Below are positions 16,699-24,429 of a stretch of 64,000 nucleotides of DNA, piece after piece. A program made the translations under genes and the position numbers. Source of the stretch: an uncultured Propionibacteriaceae bacterium (lineage in GTDB: Bacteria > Actinomycetota > Actinomycetes > Propionibacteriales > Propionibacteriaceae); the NCBI GenBank assembly GCA_937926975.1, contig CALBCJ010000013.1, forward strand, positions 1 to 64,000, in the 5' to 3' direction. The notes under the pieces were generated by a model. The model was not told the DNA's origin. It was given only the letters and a program-made list of their open reading frames with translations, and ran no database searches. Position 1 is the stretch's first letter. Each line of letters begins with the position of its first letter.

Positions 16699-17310
16699 TC
16701 AGCCCTGGTCGTCAGCGACCGCCCGGTGAGAGCGCAGCAGGGCGACGCTGGCGAGCAGCGCCGCGACCGCGGCCCCGACCAGCAGGAGCGGGATGTGGCC
16801 GGGCAGTGGCTGCTCGGGGGCACCGGGGGCCTGGACCAGGAAGTCCGTGAATCCGATAGCGGCCCCGATCGAGTCGCCGGCCAAGAGCCACACCAGCCCC
16901 AGCAGCAGCCCGACCAGCATCCCGTGCGATCCCCAGCCGGCGGTGACCGCCAGCACTACTGCCCCCAGCACCAGGCAGGTGAGGATCTCATATGCTGCCA
17001 GGGGACTGAACTGGACTACCCAGCCCGGCCCAAACACCAGTAAAAGTCCCACCCAGTACAGAGCTAGGCACGAGCTCCGCATCAGCGGTTCTCTCAGCAA
17101 CGTCTTTGAAAGTCCGGGAAATCGATCGTGCAAACAGGGAGCCATGCCAGCCGGCAGAAACGCAATCAAATACTGCCGGAGCCTGCGCGGACCGTCAGCC
17201 AGTGGTAGATCTGCTGATATCTGCCCTGCAACCTGAATCAGAAGAACACTAGTCACCAGCACCAGGATGGAACTCACCCATCCCCGAGCCCGAGCAGTCA
17301 CCCAGATCAT
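16699..17310 (-). CDS. Integral membrane protein of an ABC export/immunity-like operon
   Basis: 203 residues from the ATG at 17310, which overlaps the stop of the upstream gene (ATGA). Six or so hydrophobic segments cover most of the length (SSILVLVTSVLLIQVAG, ALYWVGLLLVFG, VLGAVVLAVTAG, LLLVGAAVAALLASVALL). No family is recognised with confidence. It resembles the small accessory permease subunits of ABC-2 type exporters. It is the last gene of a four-gene unit with a secreted protein and an ATPase, in a stretch of lower GC than its flanks. Confidence 0.7.
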   Translation of the reverse strand: MIWVTARARGWVSSILVLVTSVLLIQVAGQISADLPLADGPRRLRQYLIAFLPAGMAPCLHDRFPGLSKTLLREPLMRSSCLALYWVGLLLVFGPGWVVQFSPLAAYEILTCLVLGAVVLAVTAGWGSHGMLVGLLLGLVWLLAGDSIGAAIGFTDFLVQAPGAPEQPLPGHIPLLLVGAAVAALLASVALLRSHRAVADDQG

Positions 17311-18080
17311 GCCGGAATCGGCTGGTAGGTACCGCTCCAACCCCATCCCATCATCACCACCAGAACGCCTGCGGCCGCACCAGCCAGCACTAGCCAGCGT
17401 CGGGGCCTGCCTCCGGGCGGGTAGGTCATCCAATGCAGCAACGCCACCGCCGCGAGGCTAAGCAACAAGTTCACAGTCACGGTAGCCGCCAAGTGGACAG
17501 GAACTGGGCGCATTCCAGCGTTCGTCATCGAACCGGTCACCATCTCCAAGGTCACCAACTCGGGTAGCGGCAATTCATAGAATACACGATGAGACAGAAA
17601 CAACGCCACCGCCAGCGCGGGCACCGTCCATGCGGAGCGAACCAATCGTCCGATGAGCAGACCCAGGACGACCGCCGCCAGCAGCGCCGCCGGAGCGGTG
17701 AGCAACTGCCAGGGCAGTGTTAGGCCGCGCGGGTCCGCTTCGTACCACAAGCACCAGTAGATCCCTATCCCCAGGATGACCAGGTATGCCAGTAGAGCCT
17801 GCACCCACAGCACCAGTGCGAGGTCAAGAAGCACAGCGTGCCCCCGCTTGGTGACAGTAGTGATCTGCTGCAGGCTGACCGGAAAAGACCGCAGAACGAC
17901 CACAACAGCAGCGGCCGCCAGAAGCGGGCAGGCCAACAAAGTAGACCCGGCGACCGCGGACAGCATCCAGGACCAGTCCCATCGCCATGCTCCGTTCCGC
18001 AGCAACCCGGCGCTGAGCGAAATCAGCAGCAGCGGCCCCAACCACCAACTAGCCCGTAGCCAGAGCCACAACGGCTTCAT
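17307..18080 (-). CDS. Membrane protein, ABC-2 permease-like
   Basis: 257 residues with about six membrane segments, starting MKPLWLWLRASWWLGPLLL. It overlaps the ATPase gene upstream and the smaller membrane gene downstream by 4 bp each. Length, topology and neighbours fit the permease subunit of a two-component ABC exporter, with the ATPase at 18077. There is no clear sequence signature, so the family assignment rests on context. Confidence 0.7.
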   Translation of the reverse strand: MKPLWLWLRASWWLGPLLLISLSAGLLRNGAWRWDWSWMLSAVAGSTLLACPLLAAAAVVVVLRSFPVSLQQITTVTKRGHAVLLDLALVLWVQALLAYLVILGIGIYWCLWYEADPRGLTLPWQLLTAPAALLAAVVLGLLIGRLVRSAWTVPALAVALFLSHRVFYELPLPELVTLEMVTGSMTNAGMRPVPVHLAATVTVNLLLSLAAVALLHWMTYPPGGRPRRWLVLAGAAAGVLVVMMGWGWSGTYQPIPA

Positions 18081-18808
18081 CGGTTAACTCCAGTCTGCCG
18101 GGCGAACCAGGCCGCGTCCAGTCGATCCGGCCGGTCACCATCGTAAATGATCCGACCCTCGTCCAGAACCAAGACTCGATTCGCCAATTCAGCCACATCC
18201 TCCAGGATGTGGCTCGACAGCAGGACAACCCTATGCTGAAGCCGTCCCAACAGTCTGACCATCGTCGCCCGCTGCCGGGGATCTAGTCCCGTGCTGGGCT
18301 CATCTAGAAGCAGCACCTGAGCATCAGCGGCTAGCGCCTGCGCTAACCAGACCCGGCGGGCCATGCCCCCCGATAGTCGCTCGACCCTTGTCGCAGCCTG
18401 ATCAGACAATTCCACCTGCTCCAAGGCAGACATGGCTCGCTTACGAGCAACTCGCCACGACTGGCCTCGCATCCAGGACAAGTAGGTGACCAGTTCCACG
18501 GCCGTCAGCCCACGCGGCAAGGAACCGGCCTGAGGCATCCATGCAACCGTAGACAGCCCCTCCTGCCGAGAGCGGCCATACAGATCAACGCCACTACTTG
18601 TGACCGTCCCCTGCCAGGGCGCCAGTGAACCCGCCGCAATTCGTATGAGAGTAGTCTTCCCGGCCCCATTTACTCCCACCAGGCCAGTCGTTCCTACCCC
18701 CAGAGTCAGGGACAAGCCATCAAGGACCGGGGTTCCCTGCCGGTACCGATGACTGACCTGCTCGAAGCGCAGCTCTGGCTCAGGCGCGATCGCCCTACGC
18801 GCGACCAA
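18077..18808 (-). CDS. ABC transporter ATP-binding protein of the exporter/immunity type
   Basis: 243 residues if translation starts at the TTG at 18808, which has GAGGGAG just upstream and overlaps the preceding gene by 14 bp; ATG 18847 and ATG 18889 are longer alternatives that overlap it more. Walker A GVNGAGKTT, Q-loop WMPQ, signature LSGGMARR, Walker B LLLDEPSTG and the H-loop SSHILEDV are all present. The pattern is that of BcrA/CcmA-like exporter ATPases. It couples to the two membrane proteins downstream. The likely cargo is the secreted protein encoded immediately upstream, or else the system confers protection from it; both are inference. Confidence 0.85.
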   Translation of the reverse strand: MVARRAIAPEPELRFEQVSHRYRQGTPVLDGLSLTLGVGTTGLVGVNGAGKTTLIRIAAGSLAPWQGTVTSSGVDLYGRSRQEGLSTVAWMPQAGSLPRGLTAVELVTYLSWMRGQSWRVARKRAMSALEQVELSDQAATRVERLSGGMARRVWLAQALAADAQVLLLDEPSTGLDPRQRATMVRLLGRLQHRVVLLSSHILEDVAELANRVLVLDEGRIIYDGDRPDRLDAAWFARQTGVNR

Positions 18809-19202
18809 CGTCTCCCTCGCTACAGGAATCGAACCACCAAGGAACATCGATGCAGGCCTTACCCACGGCGGTAGCGCCACCAGTTCCATAGTATGCTGAC
18901 TTCCTCGAGTAGATGGTCGTCAGACTAGTGGTGTGAGGGTTCTCCACCTGGACGCCCTTGCCGTGCGCGAACACATACCCCAGTGCGTATCCAGCCCTTC
19001 CGTTGGAATTGGTCACTCTGACGTAGGCCTCATTTACTGCCCAAGTGAAACTGAGATAGACCGATCCCCTGGCATGGACCCCCTGCGACGGGGCACTGAA
19101 GGACTCAGAGTACCCAACAGCCTGAGCAGACGGGCAGGGAAGCACCACCGCCAGACACGCAACAGCCAGGGCACACTTCACCATCAACCACGGACGAGTC
19201 AT
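18795..19202 (-). CDS. Small secreted protein of unknown family, first gene of an ABC operon
   Basis: 135 residues. The ATG at 19202 has a strong AAGGAGGA ribosome site 5 nt upstream. Residues 1-28 form a signal peptide ending SAQA. The mature part of about 107 residues is rich in Gly, Ser, Tyr and Val, suggesting beta structure (GSVYLSFTWAVNEAYVRV, GYALGYVFAHGKGV), and has only two Cys (KACIDVPWWFDSC) near the end, probably a disulfide. I recognise no family. Gene arrangement (signal-peptide protein, ATPase, two membrane proteins) resembles bacteriocin loci such as those of lactococcin 972, but the sequence does not match that family. Low GC suggests lateral transfer. Confidence 0.75.
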   Translation of the reverse strand: MTRPWLMVKCALAVACLAVVLPCPSAQAVGYSESFSAPSQGVHARGSVYLSFTWAVNEAYVRVTNSNGRAGYALGYVFAHGKGVQVENPHTTSLTTIYSRKSAYYGTGGATAVGKACIDVPWWFDSCSEGDVGRA

Positions 19203-19308
19203 GACTCCTCCTTAGGGCCAGTTAGTGTCGCTCCTCATTCCAAACCCATGCCACGTGTCTTGTCAAGGGCTCTCCAGGAACCTCTGGACCAGGCGCCGCC
19301 GCATGCCC

Positions 19309-19314
19309 TAGCCT
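19309..19314 (+). promoter_or_regulatory. Predicted leaderless promoter, -10 box TAGCCT
   Basis: TAGCCT is followed by 6 nt and then ATG 19321; no good Shine-Dalgarno sequence is present apart from the CAGG directly abutting the ATG. Confidence 0.45.
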
Positions 19315-19320
19315 GCCAGG

Positions 19321-19698
19321 ATGATGAAGCGCTGCTCGCTGGCCTGGATCTTGGCACTGCTCATACTGGGGGGGACGCAAGCCTGCGCAGCACCTGCCCG
19401 AGCCTACGTGTGGAACCTGACCCCCGAGCCGATCCTGGTGGCGTGGGAAGCTGGAGGTGCGCTCTGGGTCTACCAACTGGAGTCTGGCGAGACCGTGAGC
19501 GCAGCCACCAGTCAGGCCTGCGAACTGCATGACCTGTACTGGCAACGGTCGGGGGATTCGGCGCCTCAAGAAGGCTTGGCCCGGCTCTGCCCCGGGCAGG
19601 TCTGGACGATCCGGGCTGACGGCGAGTCGATCGGCCCGGTCCCGGACTCCTGGGCCACCAGCCCGCCGCCCCGGGTCAACACCGCCCGCCCGCGGTAG
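19321..19698 (+). CDS. Small exported protein of unknown function
   Basis: 125 residues starting with a double ATG. The N-terminus (KRCSLAWILALLILGG) is a signal peptide; the cysteine in GTQACAAP could be a poor lipobox, or cleavage occurs after APARA. The mature part (YVWNLTPEPILVAWEAGG, GETVSAATSQACEL, LCPGQVWTIRADGES) has no recognised family. It faces away from the low-GC ABC operon across 118 bp, so the two may belong together. It ends before an aldo/keto reductase gene. Confidence 0.65.
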   Translation: MMKRCSLAWILALLILGGTQACAAPARAYVWNLTPEPILVAWEAGGALWVYQLESGETVSAATSQACELHDLYWQRSGDSAPQEGLARLCPGQVWTIRADGESIGPVPDSWATSPPPRVNTARPR

Positions 19699-19792
19699 CC
19701 ACGAAGGCCCGGGCTGTGGTCGGCCAGTGGCACGACGAGCCCCGCGCACCCGGTCGTCCTTCCAGACAAGGCCCGTTGCCTGCGCCCCGAGC

Positions 19793-19798
19793 TACGCT
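19793..19798 (+). promoter_or_regulatory. Predicted leaderless promoter, -10 box TACGCT
   Basis: TACGCT lies 6 nt before ATG 19805, with no purine-rich ribosome site between. Confidence 0.45.
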
Positions 19799-19804
19799 CA
19801 GGTC

Positions 19805-20698
19805 ATGAGCGTACCGATCCTCACCCTCAGCAATGGAGTCGAGCTGCCCGCCATCGGCCTGGGCGTCTTCCAGTCCTCTCCCCAGGACACGGTCTCGGCC
19901 GTACGGGCAGCCCTGGACGCCGGCTACCGGCACATCGACACGGCCGCCGCCTACGGCAACGAGCGCCAGGTCGGCCAGGCCCTGCGCGAGTCGGGACTGC
20001 CCCGTGAGGAGGTGGTGGTCGAGACCAAGGTCTGGGCCTCCGACTACGGCCACGACGAGACGCTCCACGCCTTCGAGAAGGCGACCGGCAAGCTCGGTCT
20101 CGACACGGTCGACATCCTCATCCTCCACCAGCCGATCCCGCTGCACTTCGAGCGCACCATCGCCGCCTACCAGGCCCTCGAGCGGCTCTACGCTGACGGC
20201 AAGGTCCGGGCCATCGGCGTGTCGAACTTCTCCGAGACCCACCTGACGCGCCTCATGGAGGCCACCGAGGTGGTCCCGGCCCTCAACCAGGTCGAGCTCC
20301 ACCCCTACTTCACCCAGGTCGGGCTGCGCCGCTTCCACGAGGAGCACTCGATCCTCACCCAGGCGTGGTCCCCGATCGGCGGCATCACCTTCTACCCCGG
20401 CTGGGGCAGCGAGAACCGTCGCTCCGTCATGGACGACCCGGTTCTTCAGGCCATCGCGAGCCAGACGGGCAAGAGCGTCGCCCAGGTGATGCTGCGCTGG
20501 CACCTGCAGCAGGGCCGCTCGGCGATCCCGAAGTCGGTCAACCCGCAGCGCATCGCCGCGAACATCGACATCGTCGACTTCGAGCTGAACGCGGAGCAGG
20601 TGGGGCAGATCGATGCCCTGGACCTCGGCGTCCGCAGCGGGCCGGACCCGGAGACGATGGACCCCGACACGATGGACTTCACGATCCCCGAGGACTGA
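19805..20698 (+). CDS. Aldo/keto reductase
   Basis: 297 residues from ATG 19805. Family features: GVELPAIGLGVFQ at the N-terminus, DAGYRHIDTAAAYGNE with the catalytic Asp and Tyr, the lysine in VVETKVW, and the histidine in ILILHQP; then GVSNFSETHL, NQVELHPYF and the NADPH-binding IPKSVNPQRI. It reduces aldehydes or ketones with NADPH, in the AKR5-like group (2,5-diketo-gluconate reductase-like). The natural substrate cannot be told. It ends at a perfect inverted repeat shared with the convergent oxidoreductase gene. Confidence 0.93.
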   Translation: MSVPILTLSNGVELPAIGLGVFQSSPQDTVSAVRAALDAGYRHIDTAAAYGNERQVGQALRESGLPREEVVVETKVWASDYGHDETLHAFEKATGKLGLDTVDILILHQPIPLHFERTIAAYQALERLYADGKVRAIGVSNFSETHLTRLMEATEVVPALNQVELHPYFTQVGLRRFHEEHSILTQAWSPIGGITFYPGWGSENRRSVMDDPVLQAIASQTGKSVAQVMLRWHLQQGRSAIPKSVNPQRIAANIDIVDFELNAEQVGQIDALDLGVRSGPDPETMDPDTMDFTIPED

Positions 20699-20706
20699 CC
20701 CTGGGT

Positions 20707-20747
20707 GTCATGGTCCCTCGCCGCTGGTGGCCGCGAGGGACCATGAC
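20707..20747. terminator. Bidirectional terminator, perfect 15-bp inverted repeat
   Basis: GTCATGGTCCCTCGC (20707-20721) pairs without mismatch with GCGAGGGACCATGAC (20733-20747) around an 11-nt loop. It lies 8 bp past the reductase stop and 35 bp from the convergent oxidoreductase stop, so it should end transcripts from both sides. No T-tract. Confidence 0.8.
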
Positions 20748-20781
20748 CGCCCCACCCGTGGGCGCTGCGCACTGGCGAGAC

Positions 20782-21342
20782 TCACAGGCCCGTGATGAGG
20801 GCGACGACCCGCTCGGCGTGCTCGGTAGCCCGCTCCTTGATGGCGGCCAGTGCGGCTGGGTCAGTACGGGACTGGTAGGAGACACCGTCGGTCCACACAG
20901 TGCCGACGATCTCCATCCCGGTCAGGCGGCACGTCGAGTCGATGGGAGTGCACAGCTCAGCGATCGTGTGCCCCACGGCGCCCTCGGGGGCGTACAGGGG
21001 CGCCGGCGCACCCGTCGTGACCGAGATGATGACCTTCTTGCCGCGCAGCCGGTCACCCGTGCTGCCGTGGCTCCAGCCGTGGACGAAGACCTGCTCCACC
21101 CAGCGCTGCAGCAGCGACGGCATGGAGTACCAGAACAGCGGGAACTGCAGGATGACCACGTCCGCCGCCTCAAGCTTCGCCTGCTCCGCCGCGACATCGA
21201 CCTGGAAGTCGGTCCCGTACAGCTCACTGAGGGGGTCGACGACCGCGTCAGGCAGCCGGGCGACGAGCTGGTCGGTGATGGTGGCGTTGGCGACAGAGCC
21301 GCCCTGGCCGGTGTGCCCGGCGACGATCAGAACCCTGGTCAT
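20782..21342 (-). CDS. Flavodoxin-fold NAD(P)H oxidoreductase (quinone reductase family)
   Basis: 186 residues with the flavodoxin_2 pattern: VLIVAGHTGQGGSVANA for FMN phosphate binding, VVILQFPLFWYSMPSLLQRWVEQVF for the flavin-contacting segment, and KKVIISVTTGAP. Enzymes of this group (MdaB, YwrO, KefF) reduce quinones or act as ancillary proteins of potassium efflux. The ATG follows AAGAAGGGA. Which substrate it uses is not evident; its convergent neighbour is another reductase. Confidence 0.87.
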   Translation of the reverse strand: MTRVLIVAGHTGQGGSVANATITDQLVARLPDAVVDPLSELYGTDFQVDVAAEQAKLEAADVVILQFPLFWYSMPSLLQRWVEQVFVHGWSHGSTGDRLRGKKVIISVTTGAPAPLYAPEGAVGHTIAELCTPIDSTCRLTGMEIVGTVWTDGVSYQSRTDPAALAAIKERATEHAERVVALITGL

Positions 21343-21496
21343 GGTTGTCCCTTCTTCCGCAAGTACACATCATCGTCTAGGCGACCTGGACGGAGCACAC
21401 CGGTTCTGGGCAGCCGCCACGAGTGCGCCACCGGCTCAGCCCCGCAGCACGCACCCCCGACCAGCAGCAGCGCCCAGACCGTGGCCGGGAGGCCGG

Positions 21497-23269
21497 TCAC
21501 GCCCGGACGGCAGCCACCACGTGCGCCACGGCCTCGGCGACCGGAACCTCCTCGCGCTCGCCAGAAGCCCGGTCCCGGACCTCGACCACGCCCTGCGCCA
21601 GGCCCCGGCCGACCACCACCGCGGTCGGCATCCCCAGCACCTCGGCGTCGGTGAACTTCACCCCAGGGGAGGCCTTTCGGTCGTCCAGCAGGACCTCCAG
21701 CCCGGCGGCGGAGAGCTCCTGGGCGATCCGCTCCGCCTCGGCGGCCTGCTCCCCCTTCCCGGCGGCCAGGACCGTCACGTCGTACGGGGCCAGCGCCCGC
21801 GGCCAGGCCAGGCCACGCTCGTCGCAGGTGGTCTCGGCCACCATCGCCACCGCCCGCGAGATCCCGATCCCGTACGAGCCCATGGTCACTGTGCGCAGCT
21901 TGCCGAGCTGGTCCAGAACCTGCAGCCCGAGCGCCTCGGCGTACTTGGTGCCGAGCTGGAAGATGTGGCCCATCTCTACCCCGCGAGCCAGCTCCAGCGG
22001 GCCGGATCCGTCCGGGGCCGGGTCGCCGGCACGGACCTCGGCCACGTCGATCGTGCCGTCGGCAGTGAAGTCCCGCCCCATGACGAGGTTCACAACATGG
22101 GTGTCGGCGGTGTTGGCGCCGGTCACCCAGGCACTGCCGGGCACCACCCGCGGGTCGACCAGGTAGCGGACCTGGGCCGGGGCCTTCTCCCCCAGCAGCT
22201 GGGCGCCGTCGGTAGCCGGGCCGATGAAGCCCTTGACCAGCAGCGGGTGCTGCTCGAAGTCCGCATCCCCGAACGGCACCGCCTCGGCTGGCGCGACCGC
22301 CGCCTCGAGCCGCTTCAGGTCGACCTCCCGGTCACCGGGAAGCCCGATGACCAGCGGCTCGGTGCTGCCGCCGGGGTGGTGCAGCATCAGCACCACGTTC
22401 TTCAGGGTGTCGCTGGCCTGCCAGGGCCGGTCTGGGCGGGGCGCCACCTCGTCCAGCGCTGTCACCAGCGTCTCGATGGTGCCCGCACCAGGGGTGTCGA
22501 TGCTGGTCGCGGCGGGGGTGCCGGTTGCGTCGACCGGCTCGGGCGGGTTCACCGCCACCGCCTCCACGTTGGCCGCGTAGCCGCCGGCCGAGCGGGCGAA
22601 GGTGTCCTCCCCGTTGGGGGTGACCGCCAGGAACTCCTCGGAGGCCGAGCCGCCCATCGCGCCGGAGGTGGCCTTCACGATCACGTACTCCAGGCCCAGG
22701 CGGTCCATGACCTTGATGTACGCGTCCCGGTGGCGCTGGTAGCTGGCGGCCAGCCCGTCGGCGTCCAGGTCGAAGCTGTACGAGTCCTTCATCACGAACT
22801 CGCGCCCGCGCAGCAGCCCGGCCCGGGGCCGGGCCTCGTCGCGGTACTTGGTCTGGATCTGGTACAGGGTGAGCGGCAGGTCCTTGTACGAGGAGTACAG
22901 GTCCTTCACCATCAAGGTGAACAGCTCCTCGTGGGTCGGGCCGAGCAGCATGTCGGTGCCCTTGCGGTCCTGCAGCCGGAACAGGGTCGGGCCGTACTCC
23001 TCCCAGCGCCCGGTGGCCTCGTACGGGTCGCGTGGCAGCAGCGCCGGGAAGCGGACCTCCTGGGCGCCGATCGCCTCCATCTCCTCCCGGATGATCTGCT
23101 CCACCTTGGCCAGCACCTTCAGCCCGAGCGGCAGCCAGGAGTAGATCCCCGGCGCGGCCCGCCGGATGTAGCCGGCCCTGACCAGCCAGCGGTGGCTGGG
23201 CAGCTCGGCATCGGCCGGGGCCTCGCGCAGGGTACGGACGAACAGCTGCGACATGCGGGTGACGGCCAC
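21497..23269 (-). CDS. proS: Prolyl-tRNA synthetase (bacterial type with editing domain)
   Basis: 590 residues from the GTG at 23269, which has AAGGAG 6 nt upstream; longer in-frame starts are not supported. Motif 1 (GIYSWLPLGLKVLAKVEQIIREEM), motif 2 (YRDEARPRAGLLRGREFVMKD) and motif 3 (MGSYGIGISR) define a class II synthetase. The insertion between motifs 2 and 3 (about 220-405) is the YbaK-like domain that clears mischarged Ala-tRNA(Pro), and the C-terminal 110 residues bind the anticodon. It charges tRNA-Pro. It stands alone here, separated from the isoprenoid block by a repeat-protein gene. Confidence 0.97.
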   Translation of the reverse strand: MAVTRMSQLFVRTLREAPADAELPSHRWLVRAGYIRRAAPGIYSWLPLGLKVLAKVEQIIREEMEAIGAQEVRFPALLPRDPYEATGRWEEYGPTLFRLQDRKGTDMLLGPTHEELFTLMVKDLYSSYKDLPLTLYQIQTKYRDEARPRAGLLRGREFVMKDSYSFDLDADGLAASYQRHRDAYIKVMDRLGLEYVIVKATSGAMGGSASEEFLAVTPNGEDTFARSAGGYAANVEAVAVNPPEPVDATGTPAATSIDTPGAGTIETLVTALDEVAPRPDRPWQASDTLKNVVLMLHHPGGSTEPLVIGLPGDREVDLKRLEAAVAPAEAVPFGDADFEQHPLLVKGFIGPATDGAQLLGEKAPAQVRYLVDPRVVPGSAWVTGANTADTHVVNLVMGRDFTADGTIDVAEVRAGDPAPDGSGPLELARGVEMGHIFQLGTKYAEALGLQVLDQLGKLRTVTMGSYGIGISRAVAMVAETTCDERGLAWPRALAPYDVTVLAAGKGEQAAEAERIAQELSAAGLEVLLDDRKASPGVKFTDAEVLGMPTAVVVGRGLAQGVVEVRDRASGEREEVPVAEAVAHVVAAVRA

Positions 23270-23423
23270 GCAAGACTCCTTCATCGGCCGGTGTGGACAG
23301 CGCAGGAGCCTACCGCCGCAGCCCGGAGGGCGCACCGCGGTATCCGCTAGGGCCGGCGCTGGGCTCGACGACATGATCGACACCGCCGGCACGATCTGCC
23401 TCGCGGCTTCCAGACGACAGCCT

Positions 23424-23456
23424 GAGGCCCCCGCCGGTGGGAGCGGCGGGGGCCTC
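23424..23456. terminator. Terminator hairpin after the repeat-protein gene
   Basis: GAGGCCCCCGCC (23424-23435) pairs perfectly with GGCGGGGGCCTC (23445-23456) around a 9-nt loop. It starts 30 bp past the minus-strand stop at 23486 and separates that gene from proS. No T-tract. Confidence 0.75.
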
Positions 23457-23485
23457 GTGTGGGGGACCCTCCTGACAGGGGAGGA

Positions 23486-24289
23486 CTACCGGTGCTGGGT
23501 GATGGTCTGCAGGTCAGTGCTCACTGTGAAGCCCACCCGGCTCCCGTCCTTCGTACCCCGAACCCGGTACGACCCGTCAGTGTGCTTCATCACCCGCTCC
23601 ACCGTCACCGCCGAGTCCTTCGCCTTCACCGCAGCAGACACCTTCTCCGCCTCGTCACCGGTCACCTCAGCCAGCTGGCTGTCGCCCCGGCGGCCCTGAC
23701 CCTCCTTCTGCTCCTTCTGCGTCACCGTCTGCAGGTCAGTACTCACCGTGAACCCCACCCGGCTCCCGTCCTTCGTACCCCGAACCCGGTACGACCCGTC
23801 AGTGTGCTTCATCACCCGCTCCACCGTCACCGCCGAGTCCTTCGCCTTCACCGCAGCAGACACCTTCTCCGCCTCGTCACCGGTCACCTCAGCCAGCTGG
23901 CTGTCGCCCCGGCGGCCCTGACCCTCCTTCTGCTCCTTCTGCGTCACCGTCTGCAGGTCAGTACTCACCGTGAAGCCCACCCGGCTCCCGTCCTTCGTAC
24001 CCCGAACCCGGTACGACCCGTCGGTGTGCTTCATCACCCGCTCCACCGTCACCGCCGAGTCCTTCGCCTTCACCGCAGCAGACACCTTCTCCGCCTCGTC
24101 ACCGGTCACCTCAGCCAGCTGGCTGCCAGCCTTTTCTGGCCCGGCCTTGCCGGAAGCCGTGCTGGCAGGCCTGGCGACCGGCGTCGCCGGGTCTGCGGCG
24201 GCTACCGAGGCCGCTCCCCAGACCACTCCACCCCCAGCCAGCAGCGCAGCAGCTCCGACGATGACCTTCTTGGTGATGGTCCCTGCCAT
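23486..24289 (-). CDS. Exported protein with three near-identical PepSY-like repeats
   Basis: 267 residues from the ATG at 24289, preceded by GAGGAGGAG. A signal-like N-terminus (KKVIVGAAALLAGGGVVWG) is followed by a 20-residue linker and three copies of a 74-residue unit at 56-129, 130-203 and 204-267 (the last without the charged linker). Each unit reads SQLAEVTGDEAEKVSAAV, TVERVMKHTDGSYRVRGT and GSRVGFTVSTDLQTV, which resembles the PepSY fold found in exported peptidase inhibitors and small periplasmic proteins. Units are joined by TQKEQKEGQGRRGD. Repeats are almost identical in DNA too, so amplification was recent. Function is unknown. Confidence 0.8.
   Translation of the reverse strand: MAGTITKKVIVGAAALLAGGGVVWGAASVAAADPATPVARPASTASGKAGPEKAGSQLAEVTGDEAEKVSAAVKAKDSAVTVERVMKHTDGSYRVRGTKDGSRVGFTVSTDLQTVTQKEQKEGQGRRGDSQLAEVTGDEAEKVSAAVKAKDSAVTVERVMKHTDGSYRVRGTKDGSRVGFTVSTDLQTVTQKEQKEGQGRRGDSQLAEVTGDEAEKVSAAVKAKDSAVTVERVMKHTDGSYRVRGTKDGSRVGFTVSTDLQTITQHR
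23489..24124 (-). repeat. Three tandem copies of a 222-bp coding unit
   Basis: Copies lie at 23903-24124, 23681-23902 and 23489-23680 (the last 192 bp). By eye they differ at only a handful of positions. Such long near-identical direct repeats can gain or lose units by recombination or replication slippage without breaking the frame, because 222 is a multiple of three. Confidence 0.9.
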
Positions 24290-24415
24290 CTCTCCTCCTC
24301 AGTACCGACCATGGGCTCCTTGTCCCCTCGGTCCACAACAGTTCTCCTGCTCCCTGTGAGCGACCTATGCCGAGGCTCAGAGGCCGCTGGGAGATCCTAG
24401 GAACGACGAAGCACC

Positions 24416-24421
24416 TACCAT
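24416..24421 (+). promoter_or_regulatory. Predicted leaderless promoter, -10 box TACCAT
   Basis: TACCAT lies 8 nt before the GTG at 24430. The ATG that overlaps the box (24420) is in another frame with no plausible product. Confidence 0.4.
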
Positions 24422-24429
24422 GGGGGGTC

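Noticed and set aside
18795..19202. Lactococcin 972 family bacteriocin
   Set aside because: Gene layout is similar but the mature sequence lacks the family pattern and has a cysteine pair; left as unknown.
23459..24400. Plus-strand repeat protein opposite the PepSY-like gene
   Set aside because: It is the mirror of the 222-bp repeats in another frame, His/Leu/Arg-rich, without signal or ribosome site.
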